Made by a program: the position numbers and the translations under genes
Part shown: positions 1 through 11,012 of the stretch, piece after piece
Numbering within the stretch: the stretch's first letter is position 1
Layout of the letters: each line of letters starts with the position of its first letter
From: Parvularcula sp. IMCC14364
GTDB taxonomy: Bacteria > Pseudomonadota > Alphaproteobacteria > Caulobacterales > Parvularculaceae
NCBI RefSeq assembly: GCF_030758415.1
Contig: NZ_CP132334.1
Span: 1 to 64,000, forward strand
Direction: 5' to 3'
DNA: 64,000 nt
The notes under the pieces: generated by a model
The model's database searches: none
Seen by the model: only the letters and a program-made list of their open reading frames with translations
What the model was told of the DNA's origin: nothing

Positions 1-365
1 GATTCTCTCAGTTCACAAAGGTCCAGGGGCAAGTCGGTAAAACGGCGTATCAGTTTCTAGAGTAAACAACATTAAGGGGTCAGGCTGGAAGGCGTGAAGG
101 ATCATTCTTCACGGATGGAAGGTCTACGGAAAAATCTGATAAAAGCAGGCAGTATCATGAAAAACATGACGGCAATCACCAGGGAGCAAAATTTTAGTGT
201 TCGGGAGAAGCAAGCCTTCCGTCGAGTGCTGATTTTTACGGGCCGCCTGGGCTTTTAGATACGCCGGTTTCTGTCTGTTGGTGCTGAGGCGCCACACTCA
301 CCAAAATTGAAAAATTACAAAACGACTCGTCGCGGCCTTTAGAGCTGTGCGAACAGGGGACTATT
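1..365. other. dnaA upstream region, no gene seen
   Basis: No convincing coding frame was found in these 365 bases. I looked for DnaA boxes (TTATNCACA or close relatives) and found no cluster, so this is not supported as the replication origin by motif alone. The last 60 bases before dnaA are A/T-rich and probably hold the dnaA promoter and leader, but I could not fix a convincing -35/-10 pair. Confidence 0.5.
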
Positions 366-1871
366 ATGTCTGGCGATATGGAATTGCAGCAAAAATTTGA
401 TCTGTACAAAACAGCTTTGAAAGCACGATATGGTAATGCAGCTTATGATCACTGGTTCAAACCATTGTCTTTGGTGAAGGTGCAGAACGGTCATGCCGTA
501 ATCGGTGCGCCGTCTGCTTTTTGTGCATCGCGCATTACAGAGAATTACTCCCGAGGCATGTTTGAGCTATGGAGAAAGAATATCGGTCCCATAGGCCAGA
601 TCTCTATTCGTGGTTTCAGGGATGTTCGTCAGCACGCAGATAACATGGCGCAGCGGGCTGAAGAATATCGCGAGGACAATATTCCCGGCGGGGGTGCCGG
701 TCCGCTGCCGCCAAAAATGGCAGAGACATTCCGAAAATCTTCCACGGCATCTGCCGGCAAAGCGGTTACACGTCAGGAGCCACAGGAAGACCATGCCGGC
801 TCAAAGGCAGGAAATGGCACCGGCATTGCGTCTCCCCTACATTCAGATTTCACGTTTGACCGGTTCTGCCTCGGTGATGCCAATCGCGTTGCTTTTCTCG
901 GGGCTCGCAGCATCGTTGATGGGTCAGATGACCGCATGTTTTGCGTTTATGGCTCATCCGGGCGCGGCAAGACTCATTTGCTGAATGCGATCGGGCATGA
1001 CTGGAAGATGCGCCGGGCCCATGAAAACGTGCTCTACCTGACGCATGATAATCTGCTTAATGGCTATGTCAGTGCAGTATTGTCCAAAAGCGTCAGCGAG
1101 CTACGCGACTATCTTGATGGAGTAGATATATTGCTGGTGGATGACATCCACCTGTTGCGCGGGCGCAAGGCCACCCAGGATGAGTTGTTGCATCTGCTGG
1201 ACCGGCTGATTGCCTATGGCAAGACCATCGTGATTGCCGGCTCCATGGCCCCCTCTCGCCTCGCAGAAACGGGCCTGAACCAACGCCTTACAGATCGTAT
1301 GAGTGGTGGTGTCTGTGTGCCGATCGACAAGCCTGACTATCAGCTGCGCATGAAAATTCTCAAGCAGATGGCTGATCTTGATATGGCCCAGAGCGGTTTT
1401 GTTTGTGAGGAGAAGGTTCTTCAGATGATCGCCCGTTCTTGCGATGCTTCCATCCGCGAGCTGGAAGGGGCCTACAAAATGATCCGCCTGAACATAAGGG
1501 CACAACGTGAAGAAGATGGCACAGATGCTCTGACAGAGCCACAAGTGCGAACCCTTCTGCGGCGTCATCTCAGCTCCCGCCCTAAGGAGACCTCGCTTGA
1601 AGATCTGATGAATGCGACGGCGATAGCGTTTAACCTTTCCACCCATGACATTATGGGGCGCAAACGGATGCAACCTATTGCCCGGGCACGTCATGCCTTT
1701 TGCCTGCTGGCACGGCGGCTGACATCGGCGCCGCTGAAAACGATTGGCGCGATGATCAGCCGGGATCACACAACCGTTCTCTCCAGTGTTGAGCGTGCTG
1801 AAGTGCTGGCGGAGACAGATCCTGTTTTCGGCGACCTGATTTCCGGCCTGATGGATGAATTTGAGGACTGA
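366..1871 (+). CDS. dnaA: Chromosomal replication initiator protein DnaA (divergent)
   Basis: Initiator ATPase that binds DnaA boxes, melts the origin and helps load the helicase. Residues 1-90 resemble domain I (the YDHWFKPL stretch), about 91-160 are a variable linker, and an AAA+ ATPase follows with Walker A GSSGRGKT (196-203) and Walker B LLVDDIH (256-262). The C-terminal DNA-binding domain carries SRDHTTV (465-471), the DnaA signature with the usual leading Gly changed to Ser. Length (501 aa) is normal. Oddities: the stretch after Walker B and the arginine-finger region (LTDRMSGGV, 308-316) differ from the usual RSRFxWGL, although the Arg (R311) is kept. It heads a dnaA-dnaN-recF-gyrB order that is classical for bacterial origins. 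Confidence 0.96.
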   Translation: MSGDMELQQKFDLYKTALKARYGNAAYDHWFKPLSLVKVQNGHAVIGAPSAFCASRITENYSRGMFELWRKNIGPIGQISIRGFRDVRQHADNMAQRAEEYREDNIPGGGAGPLPPKMAETFRKSSTASAGKAVTRQEPQEDHAGSKAGNGTGIASPLHSDFTFDRFCLGDANRVAFLGARSIVDGSDDRMFCVYGSSGRGKTHLLNAIGHDWKMRRAHENVLYLTHDNLLNGYVSAVLSKSVSELRDYLDGVDILLVDDIHLLRGRKATQDELLHLLDRLIAYGKTIVIAGSMAPSRLAETGLNQRLTDRMSGGVCVPIDKPDYQLRMKILKQMADLDMAQSGFVCEEKVLQMIARSCDASIRELEGAYKMIRLNIRAQREEDGTDALTEPQVRTLLRRHLSSRPKETSLEDLMNATAIAFNLSTHDIMGRKRMQPIARARHAFCLLARRLTSAPLKTIGAMISRDHTTVLSSVERAEVLAETDPVFGDLISGLMDEFED

Positions 1872-2040
1872 TCGCACAAGTGTTTATAAATTTATCCCGA
1901 CATTGCGGGCGCGGGGCTTCCTATCTGTCCCGTGCCTGTCTATAGTCTCTCACCCTGCGGGCATTCCAGGCTCGTTATGAGAGGGTGTCCGCTGCCATTT
2001 CTGGCCGGGTGGGCGGTTTCCAACGGAGAGATGAGATAGC

Positions 2041-3156
2041 ATGAAGGTCATAATTGAGCGGTCGACATTTCTGAAAGCACTTGGGCATGTGCAGAGCGTT
2101 GTTGAGCGCCGCAACACCATTCCGATCCTGTCAAACGTGTTGTTGCAGGCTGAGGGGAGTGCATTGGCATTAACGGCCACTGATCTTGATATAGAGATTG
2201 CTGAACAGGTCTCGGCTGATGTGGAACAGCCCGGTGCCATAACGGCCTCCGCCCTGACGCTTTATGAGATTGTACGCCGCCTGCCTGAAGGGGCGCAGGT
2301 TCGTCTTGATACTGAAGGCAGTGACGGGCGTCTTAAGCTGACAGCCGGCAAATCCGACTTTAATCTGGCGGTCTTGCCTGATCAGGATTTCCCGAGTTTG
2401 ACCGTGGACAATGAAGGCGTCATCTTCTCGATGCCGTCAAAAGAACTGAAGCGCCTGATTGACAAGACGCGCTTTGCCATGTCGCAGGAAGAAACCCGGT
2501 ATTACCTGAACGGTGTTTATTTTCATGCTGTCACAGAAGGGGGGCGGGCCTTGCGTGCTGTGGCAACGGATGGTCACAGGCTGGCGCGGCTGGACAGCCC
2601 ACTACCGGATGGGGCCGAGTCGATTCCCGGTGTGATTATTCCCCGAAAGGCCGTTCTGGAGCTGCGGCGCTTGCTTGATGATGCCGGCGAGCAGGTGCAG
2701 GTTTCCGTATCGGAAGCCAAGGTGCGGTTCATCTTTGATGATGTGACCCTGACTTCAAAGCTGATCGATGGTACTTTCCCTGACTATCAGCGGGTTATTC
2801 CGTCTGGTAATGATCGTACACTGAAGGTGGAGACGGCCGATTTTGCCAAGGCGGTTGATCGTGTCTCGACAGTCTCTGCGGACAAGACCCGTTCGATCAA
2901 GATGATCCTTGAGTCAGATCACCTGCAGTTGATCGTCAACAATCCTGAAACCGGCAGTGCCCAGGAAGAGCTTGCTGTAGATTACAGCGCGGAAGCCCTC
3001 GAAATCGGCTTTAATGCCAAGTATTTGCTGGATGTTGCCTCACAGATTGATGGCGATACAGCAACATTCGAATTTGCTGACCCTTCTTCGCCAACCCTTA
3101 TTTCTGATGAAGAGGATGTGCAGGCGCTATATGTGCTGATGCCGCTGCGGGTCTGA
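2041..3156 (+). CDS. dnaN: DNA polymerase III subunit beta (sliding clamp)
   Basis: Ring-shaped processivity clamp of the replicative polymerase. The 371-residue length and the start (KVIIERSTFLKALGHVQSVV) are typical, as are the NTIPILSNVLL segment, the TRYYLNGVYFH segment with ATDGHRLA, and the C-terminal end in VLMPLRV, which closes most proteobacterial clamps. All three clamp domains are therefore represented. It lies 169 bases after dnaA and 13 bases before recF, so the three genes are probably co-transcribed at least in part. The start has a GGAG-type ribosome site a little far upstream (about 12 bases). Confidence 0.97.
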   Translation: MKVIIERSTFLKALGHVQSVVERRNTIPILSNVLLQAEGSALALTATDLDIEIAEQVSADVEQPGAITASALTLYEIVRRLPEGAQVRLDTEGSDGRLKLTAGKSDFNLAVLPDQDFPSLTVDNEGVIFSMPSKELKRLIDKTRFAMSQEETRYYLNGVYFHAVTEGGRALRAVATDGHRLARLDSPLPDGAESIPGVIIPRKAVLELRRLLDDAGEQVQVSVSEAKVRFIFDDVTLTSKLIDGTFPDYQRVIPSGNDRTLKVETADFAKAVDRVSTVSADKTRSIKMILESDHLQLIVNNPETGSAQEELAVDYSAEALEIGFNAKYLLDVASQIDGDTATFEFADPSSPTLISDEEDVQALYVLMPLRV

Positions 3157-3169
3157 TTGCGCGGTCAGC

Positions 3170-4303
3170 ATGGCTGAAGTAGCGGCAATTCGCCATATCA
3201 GACTGACGGATTTCCGCTCCTATGCAAGCCTGAACCTTGAATTGCGTGGTCAGCCTGTCGTGCTGAGCGGCCCCAATGGCTCCGGCAAGACAAATCTGCT
3301 GGAGGCACTTTCCATGCTGTCAGCCGGGCGAGGTATGCGCCGCGCGCGGCTGGGCGAGATCGCACGGCAAAATGGTCGAGGGGGCTGGACGGTAACGGCT
3401 CTGTTGAGTGGTGCGCTTGACGAGAGTCAGCTTGGAGTCGGCGTAGAGGCAGGGTCACCTGAAAAGAGAGTGGTACGGATCGACGGTGCATCAGCGCCCG
3501 GGCCGGCTACCTTGCTTGAGTATCTGAGCTTCCAGTGGCTGACGCCTGCCCAGGACCGGCTCTTCATGGAAGGCGCAGCTGAGCGCCGGCGTTTTCTCGA
3601 CCGGATGGTGCTCTCGCATGATCCCACGCATGGCAAATCTGCCGCTACTTACGAAAAGGCGATGCGCCAGCGTACGAAGTTGTTGGAAGATCTGCCGCGT
3701 GCTGACCAGACTCTCCTTGGCATTCTTGAGCGGCAGATGGCAGAGGCCGGCGTGGCCATGGCCGCAGCGCGGCGCGAGATGACCTCAAGGCTGGCGGCTG
3801 GTGCGGATCAGTTGAACAACGCCGCGTTTCCTGCTGCTGATCTGGCACTCGAAGGCGCGCTGGAAGAAGCGTTGTCTGTTGAGAGTGCCGGGGATGTTGA
3901 GGAGGCTTACGAGAAGCGGCTGAAAGATGGGCGGTGGCGTGATGCGGCAGCTGGCCGCGCGCTCGAAGGGCCGCACAGATCCGATCTGTTTGTGATGCAT
4001 CGCGAAAAACAGCAGGCAGCGCGGCTGTGTTCGACGGGTGAGCAGAAGGCGTTACTCATCGGTCTGGTGCTGGCCAATGCTACGGCCATAGCGGCCAATG
4101 ACAGCCGGGTGCCATTGATTTTGCTACTGGATGAAGTTGCTGCCCATCTGGATGCCCACCGCCGGGCGGCGCTGTTTGACATTCTCCATGAAACAGGGAT
4201 GCAGGCATTCATGACTGGCACTGATGCGGACCTTTTTGAGGCTTGGGGCAACAGGGCAGAGCATCTCGATGTGCGGGACAGTACCATATCGGGCTCGCTC
4301 TGA
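3170..4303 (+). CDS. recF: DNA replication and repair protein RecF
   Basis: SMC/ABC-type ATPase that helps load RecA on gapped DNA. The ATPase parts are all present: Walker A GPNGSGKT (34-41) followed by the RecF-specific LLEALSMLSAGRGMRRA, the signature STGEQKALL (288-296) and Walker B LILLLDEVAAHLD (316-328). EGPHRSDL at about 266-273 is another family hallmark. Length (377 aa) is normal. It follows dnaN by 13 bases. A minus-strand gene converges 38 bases downstream, so recF is probably the last gene of its transcript, with gyrB on a separate one. Confidence 0.96.
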   Translation: MAEVAAIRHIRLTDFRSYASLNLELRGQPVVLSGPNGSGKTNLLEALSMLSAGRGMRRARLGEIARQNGRGGWTVTALLSGALDESQLGVGVEAGSPEKRVVRIDGASAPGPATLLEYLSFQWLTPAQDRLFMEGAAERRRFLDRMVLSHDPTHGKSAATYEKAMRQRTKLLEDLPRADQTLLGILERQMAEAGVAMAAARREMTSRLAAGADQLNNAAFPAADLALEGALEEALSVESAGDVEEAYEKRLKDGRWRDAAAGRALEGPHRSDLFVMHREKQQAARLCSTGEQKALLIGLVLANATAIAANDSRVPLILLLDEVAAHLDAHRRAALFDILHETGMQAFMTGTDADLFEAWGNRAEHLDVRDSTISGSL

Positions 4304-4341
4304 TCAGTATCTAGAATAAATACCGCTGTTGATGACACGCC

Positions 4342-5072
4342 CTACTGTAACGCAGCAATTTCCTCGTCGAGAACTGCCAGAAACTCCTGACTCCATCCCT
4401 TGAAACGATCCATTCGAAGCATGGTCGATTGGTGCCAGATTTCAGTCATATTGAACTGGCGGTTGAAAACAGGATCCTTGCACAATACGGCTATCGGCTG
4501 GTTGAGCGTAAATCTTGAATCAGTCACGCCCGTGTCGGGCGCGTAGATGCCCACCGATGGATGAGTGATGACATGCTCATCCCACATCAGTTTGAAGTTT
4601 ACACTTAACTGATCGCGCTCGTCGGACAAGCGCCCGCTATAGATATTGAGGTTGGTACGGAAATCGTCGGACATGAAATCAAGAAAGCGGTCCTGGCGGG
4701 ATAACTCACGCAACGTATTGTCCACAAAGGATGGAATAATGTCACTGGTCATCTCCCCTATGGCTGTACTGATCATCTTTGCCGCTTCATCACTGGTATC
4801 ACAGATGCGCAGGGCCTTTACGCCAGCGCGGGGCGGATATCATTTGACTCAGTGAGCAGCGCCATGCGGCCATCAAGTGCTGCGATATTGACCTCAACTT
4901 CGCTGCGCAAGCGCACGAGGGCCTTGTCTGCGCCTTCTTTGTTGGTGCGCTCAATATTCCAGTTATTGAGCTGCAAGGCGGTCAGCACGCCAACCAGAAC
5001 CAGTGCAAACTCGATAAAGACGGTTACCCAATCTTGACGCTTCAAAGCCGATGCAATGCGTTGTGAGAGCAT
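4342..5072 (-). pseudogene. DUF6090-like membrane protein, frameshifted
   Basis: Two minus-strand frames together make one protein. The 5' part starts at 5072 (GGGA ribosome site upstream) with SQRIASALKRQDW, then one membrane helix (WVTVFIEFALVLVGVLTALQ) and a coiled stretch. It stops at 4818 (after DIRPALA). The 3' part continues one frame over (VKALRICDTSDEAAKMIS...) and ends at 4342. Adding one base near 4818-4822 would fuse them into about 243 residues. The small N-terminal helix followed by QLNNWNxER resembles the DUF6090 family of unknown function. A real frameshift or a sequence error are both possible. Confidence 0.7.
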
Positions 5073-5231
5073 TTGTTCTATTCCCTGTTCAGACCAGTAT
5101 ATGGAAGTGCAAACTCTCGTGTAAGGAAAACTTTTTATTGCGCTTTTGCGCGAAAGAGATGCCGCCTGGCTGAGGGGGAATGTCCGTCGCAGAAGTACGG
5201 TCAGGCAGGTTTGTGCAATACGATCCATCAT

Positions 5232-7882
<2,651 letters not shown>

Positions 7883-7924
7883 GCGCGTTACCCGATACAA
7901 AGAGCCGGAGAGGAAAACCGTTTC

Positions 7925-8923
7925 ATGTGGTACTACATCACCGACAGCAACCAGCGTAAACAGGCACATGCGGATGAATTGCCATTGCTGGAAGAGCAGG
8001 GCGCCATCAAACCATCGACCTTGATGTGGACGGATGGTATGGCTGACTGGCAGCCCGCCTCAGAAGTGCGGCCGGAGCTCTTTGACGACAAGCCTGATGT
8101 GAATCTGCCTTCTATCCCTGCGAAAGTGATCAATAGCGATGTTGTTGATTATGACATTCTCGGTGATGACATGCAGATTGTTGAAGTCGAGCTTGATCCC
8201 GGAGAGGTAGTCATCGCTGAAGCTGGTGCCATGAACTATGTCGAAGAAGGGATCACATTTGATACGCGGATGGGAGATGGGTCGAATGCTACCGAGAGCG
8301 GCATCATGGGTATCATCAAGAATATCGGTAGTCGTGTACTGACGGGTGAGTCCATCTTTATGACGCATTTCACCCACGAAGGGCAGGGCAAGAAGCGGGT
8401 CGCTTTCGCGGCGCCATATCCCGGCAAGATCATTCCAGTTGATCTGTCCCAGATAGGCGGTGAGTTGATATGTCAGAAAGATTCGTTTCTCTGCGCAGCG
8501 AGAGGCACCAAGCTCTCTATCGCCTTTAACAAGAAATTTGGTGCAGGACTGTTCGGTGGTGAAGGTTTCATCCTGCAACGTCTTCAGGGTGACGGCATGG
8601 CGTTTGTCCATGCTGGCGGTACTGTGGTGAAAAAAGAGCTGAAAGGGGAAACCCTTCGGGTAGACACAGGCTGTCTTGTCGCCTTCGCGCCGACTGTCGA
8701 ATACGATATTGAACGTGCCGGCAATCTGAAATCCATGATTTTTGGTGGTGAGGGGCTTTTTCTGGCTACCCTGAAAGGTCATGGCACGGTCTATTTGCAG
8801 AGCTTGCCCTTCGCGCGACTGGCAGACCGCATTGCCGGGCAGATTGCGCCTGGTGGCCGCCGTCAGGGAGAAGGGTCCCTGTTGGGCGGTGTTGGCAACT
8901 TGCTAGATGGTGATGGCCGCTAG
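7925..8923 (+). CDS. GYF_2 domain plus TIGR00266/AIM24 family protein
   Basis: Two domains are visible. Residues 1-53 ([12 protein letters not shown]...[14 protein letters not shown]) are a GYF_2/DUF4339 module, a small putative peptide-binding fold. From about 60 to 310 lies a TIGR00266/AIM24 beta-sandwich with the family traits: [20 protein letters not shown] near the start, [23 protein letters not shown], and a second copy, [21 protein letters not shown]. The biochemical role of this family in bacteria is unknown. It sits 42 bases after gyrB on the same strand and may be read from the gyrB transcript. It has no signal peptide or membrane segment and is probably cytoplasmic. Confidence 0.85.
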   Translation: MWYYITDSNQRKQAHADELPLLEEQGAIKPSTLMWTDGMADWQPASEVRPELFDDKPDVNLPSIPAKVINSDVVDYDILGDDMQIVEVELDPGEVVIAEAGAMNYVEEGITFDTRMGDGSNATESGIMGIIKNIGSRVLTGESIFMTHFTHEGQGKKRVAFAAPYPGKIIPVDLSQIGGELICQKDSFLCAARGTKLSIAFNKKFGAGLFGGEGFILQRLQGDGMAFVHAGGTVVKKELKGETLRVDTGCLVAFAPTVEYDIERAGNLKSMIFGGEGLFLATLKGHGTVYLQSLPFARLADRIAGQIAPGGRRQGEGSLLGGVGNLLDGDGR

Positions 8924-9017
8924 CCGGTTTTGCAGCGCAGTGCCGGTTTCCACCCCCAAGACAGAAACAGCAATCAGGGCGATTTTCCGTCGGGCTTAGC
9001 TCTTGCGAGCTTTCAGG

Positions 9018-10658
9018 TCAGTGACCAACACCGAAGATGCCTGTGCGAACAGAATAATCAGTCGCAACCTGATAATCCGGGTCGTCATCTGAATCGATCA
9101 TCAACTGGCCAGCACGGCTTAAGAGCTGATGGCAGTCACGCGAAAGATGTCGCAGACGCAACGTCTTTCCTTGTGCTTCATATTTTGCGGCCAGGTCTTC
9201 AATCGCCTGCAAGGCAGACTGGTCAACCACGCGGGAGCGCATGAAATCGACAATAACAATATCAGGATCACTCTCCGGGTCGAACAGCTCGCTAAAACCA
9301 TCCGTTGAGCCGAAGAACAGCGGCCCGTCGAGTTCATAGGTTTTGGCACCCGGTACTGAAACACTGTCACGCGCTGAAATATGAATGCGTCTGGCGTTAT
9401 TCCATGCATAGGCAAGTGCTGAGACGATGACTCCAACCACTACAGCCGTGGCGAGATCATATCGCACCGTGACACAGGTCACGAGGATCATCACGAAAGC
9501 ATCCGTGATTGGAATTTTGCGCAGGATCATGAGGCTGCGCCATGCAAACGTGCCGATCACGACCATGAACATTACGCCAACCAGCGCGGCCAGCGGGATC
9601 TGTTCGATAAGGCCTGAGGCGAAAAGAATGAAAACCAGAAGAAAGAGTGCGGCGGCGATCGCTGACAGGCGCGTGACGCCGCCGGATTTCACGTTGATCA
9701 TGGACTGACCAATCATGGCGCAGCCACCCATGCCACCGAAAAAGCCGGTAACGACGTTTGCCGTTCCCTGTGCGATACATTCCTGGGACGCGCCGCCCCG
9801 CCTGCCCGTCATTTCACCAACAAGGTTGAGGGTGAGCAGACTCTCGATCAGGCCAATGGCCGCAAGAATGACAGCATAGGGCAGAATAATTTCGAGCGTT
9901 TCCAGCGTGAATGGTACAACCGGAATGTGAAAGGCTGGCAGGCCGCCTTCAATGCTGGCGAGATCACCAACCCGGGGCACATCCAGGCCAAAGATGATCA
10001 CGATCAGCGCGACGATCAGAATGCCGGCAAGGGGGGCGGGAATGGCTTTAGTGACCTTCGGTGTCGCCCAGATGATCGCCATTGTCAGCGCCGTCAGCCC
10101 CAACATGAGAAACAGCGGCCAGCCGCTCATCCACTGACCACCGGACATGCCGTGTCCCGTGGCAACGGCCGTGCCTGGCACCTGAAACTGGGAAAGCTGT
10201 GCAAGGAAGATGACGATGGCGAGACCATTGACGAATCCGAGCATGACAGGGTGTGGCACCAGCCGGATGAATTTGCCAAGGCGCAAGGCCCCGGCGGTCA
10301 GTTGCAGCAGGCCCATCAGGACGACAGTGGCGAACAGGTATTCTACGCCATGCTGTGCAACCAGGGCGACCATCACCACGGCAAGCGCGCCAGTGGCACC
10401 GGAAATCATGCCGGGCCTGCCGCCGATGACGGCTGTAATCAGTCCGACGATGAACGCAGCATAAAGCCCGACCAGGGGATGCACCCCAGCAACAAAAGCA
10501 AATGCTACCGCCTCGGGTACCAGTGCCAGTGCAACAGTCAATCCTGCGAGTGTTTCTGTTTTGATTCGACCCGGTGTGAAGTCGGACAATGTGTCCGCGC
10601 CGGTCATGTCAGCAATGGTAATGCGTTCGGCAAACGCTTTCAGTCCCGGCTTTGCCAT
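9018..10658 (-). CDS. SulP family inorganic anion transporter
   Basis: Polytopic inner-membrane anion carrier of the SLC26/SulP family (sulfate, bicarbonate or similar; substrate not predictable). The N-terminal half shows ALALVPEAVAFAFVAGVHPLVGLYAAF and GGRPGMISGATGA, the family hallmarks in the first membrane segments, followed by about ten hydrophobic helices. Residues from about 425 to 520 form the cytoplasmic STAS domain (TYELDGPLFFGSTDGF; IVIVDFMRSRVVDQSALQAIEDL). Length (546 aa) is near normal. It converges with the AIM24 gene across 94 bases; no carbonic anhydrase or sulfate-assimilation gene is adjacent to hint at the substrate. Confidence 0.9.
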   Translation of the reverse strand: MAKPGLKAFAERITIADMTGADTLSDFTPGRIKTETLAGLTVALALVPEAVAFAFVAGVHPLVGLYAAFIVGLITAVIGGRPGMISGATGALAVVMVALVAQHGVEYLFATVVLMGLLQLTAGALRLGKFIRLVPHPVMLGFVNGLAIVIFLAQLSQFQVPGTAVATGHGMSGGQWMSGWPLFLMLGLTALTMAIIWATPKVTKAIPAPLAGILIVALIVIIFGLDVPRVGDLASIEGGLPAFHIPVVPFTLETLEIILPYAVILAAIGLIESLLTLNLVGEMTGRRGGASQECIAQGTANVVTGFFGGMGGCAMIGQSMINVKSGGVTRLSAIAAALFLLVFILFASGLIEQIPLAALVGVMFMVVIGTFAWRSLMILRKIPITDAFVMILVTCVTVRYDLATAVVVGVIVSALAYAWNNARRIHISARDSVSVPGAKTYELDGPLFFGSTDGFSELFDPESDPDIVIVDFMRSRVVDQSALQAIEDLAAKYEAQGKTLRLRHLSRDCHQLLSRAGQLMIDSDDDPDYQVATDYSVRTGIFGVGH

Positions 10659-10769
10659 GGCGTGATCCTGATCTTGAAATCTGATTTTCCCTCAGGCCAC
10701 GGGTAAGCGGAGTTATGCTGCAATGCAACATAAACTTTCAGAATTGCCGTAAAGGTATGTGTCTTCTTG

Positions 10770-10856
10770 TCAGGCCATGCCGGCTGCCATCAGCAGCATT
10801 GTCAGCAGTGTGAGACCAAAAAAGGCCAAGGCAGGTGTTGCTTCACTCATCATCAT
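10770..10856 (-). CDS. Possible 28-residue membrane microprotein
   Basis: A minus-strand ORF begins with three consecutive ATG codons and encodes MMMSEATPALAFFGLTLLTM followed by eight more residues (LLMAAGMA), a single hydrophobic helix. A GGGGA stretch lies just upstream of the ATGs. It sits in the 354-base gap between the divergent SulP and DHA2-exporter genes. I do not recognise it. Its short length means chance cannot be excluded; support rests on the ribosome site and the clean helix. Confidence 0.3.
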   Translation of the reverse strand: MMMSEATPALAFFGLTLLTMLLMAAGMA

Positions 10857-11012
10857 TCCCCATGCGCCCGCGATATTGCTAGCATGGGGCGATAAACAGA
10901 CCATTGAGAGACAGGGTTAACGGGCGGACTTCCTTCACAGCTTGCATCAGGCGATTACATTCCGGCAAAACGTGGCTAAGAAGATAAGTCAGGCAGGCAG
11001 CAACCGGACGCA

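Noticed and set aside
1101-1877. Long antisense frame within dnaA (258 codons), and similar antisense frames in gyrB, recF and the AIM24 gene
   Set aside because: These are shadows of real coding sequence on the other strand, without ribosome sites or any family features.
4713-4728. TTGTCCACA in the minus-strand pseudogene as a DnaA box
   Set aside because: It is a single, weak match inside coding sequence and not clustered; a lone match does not support an origin.
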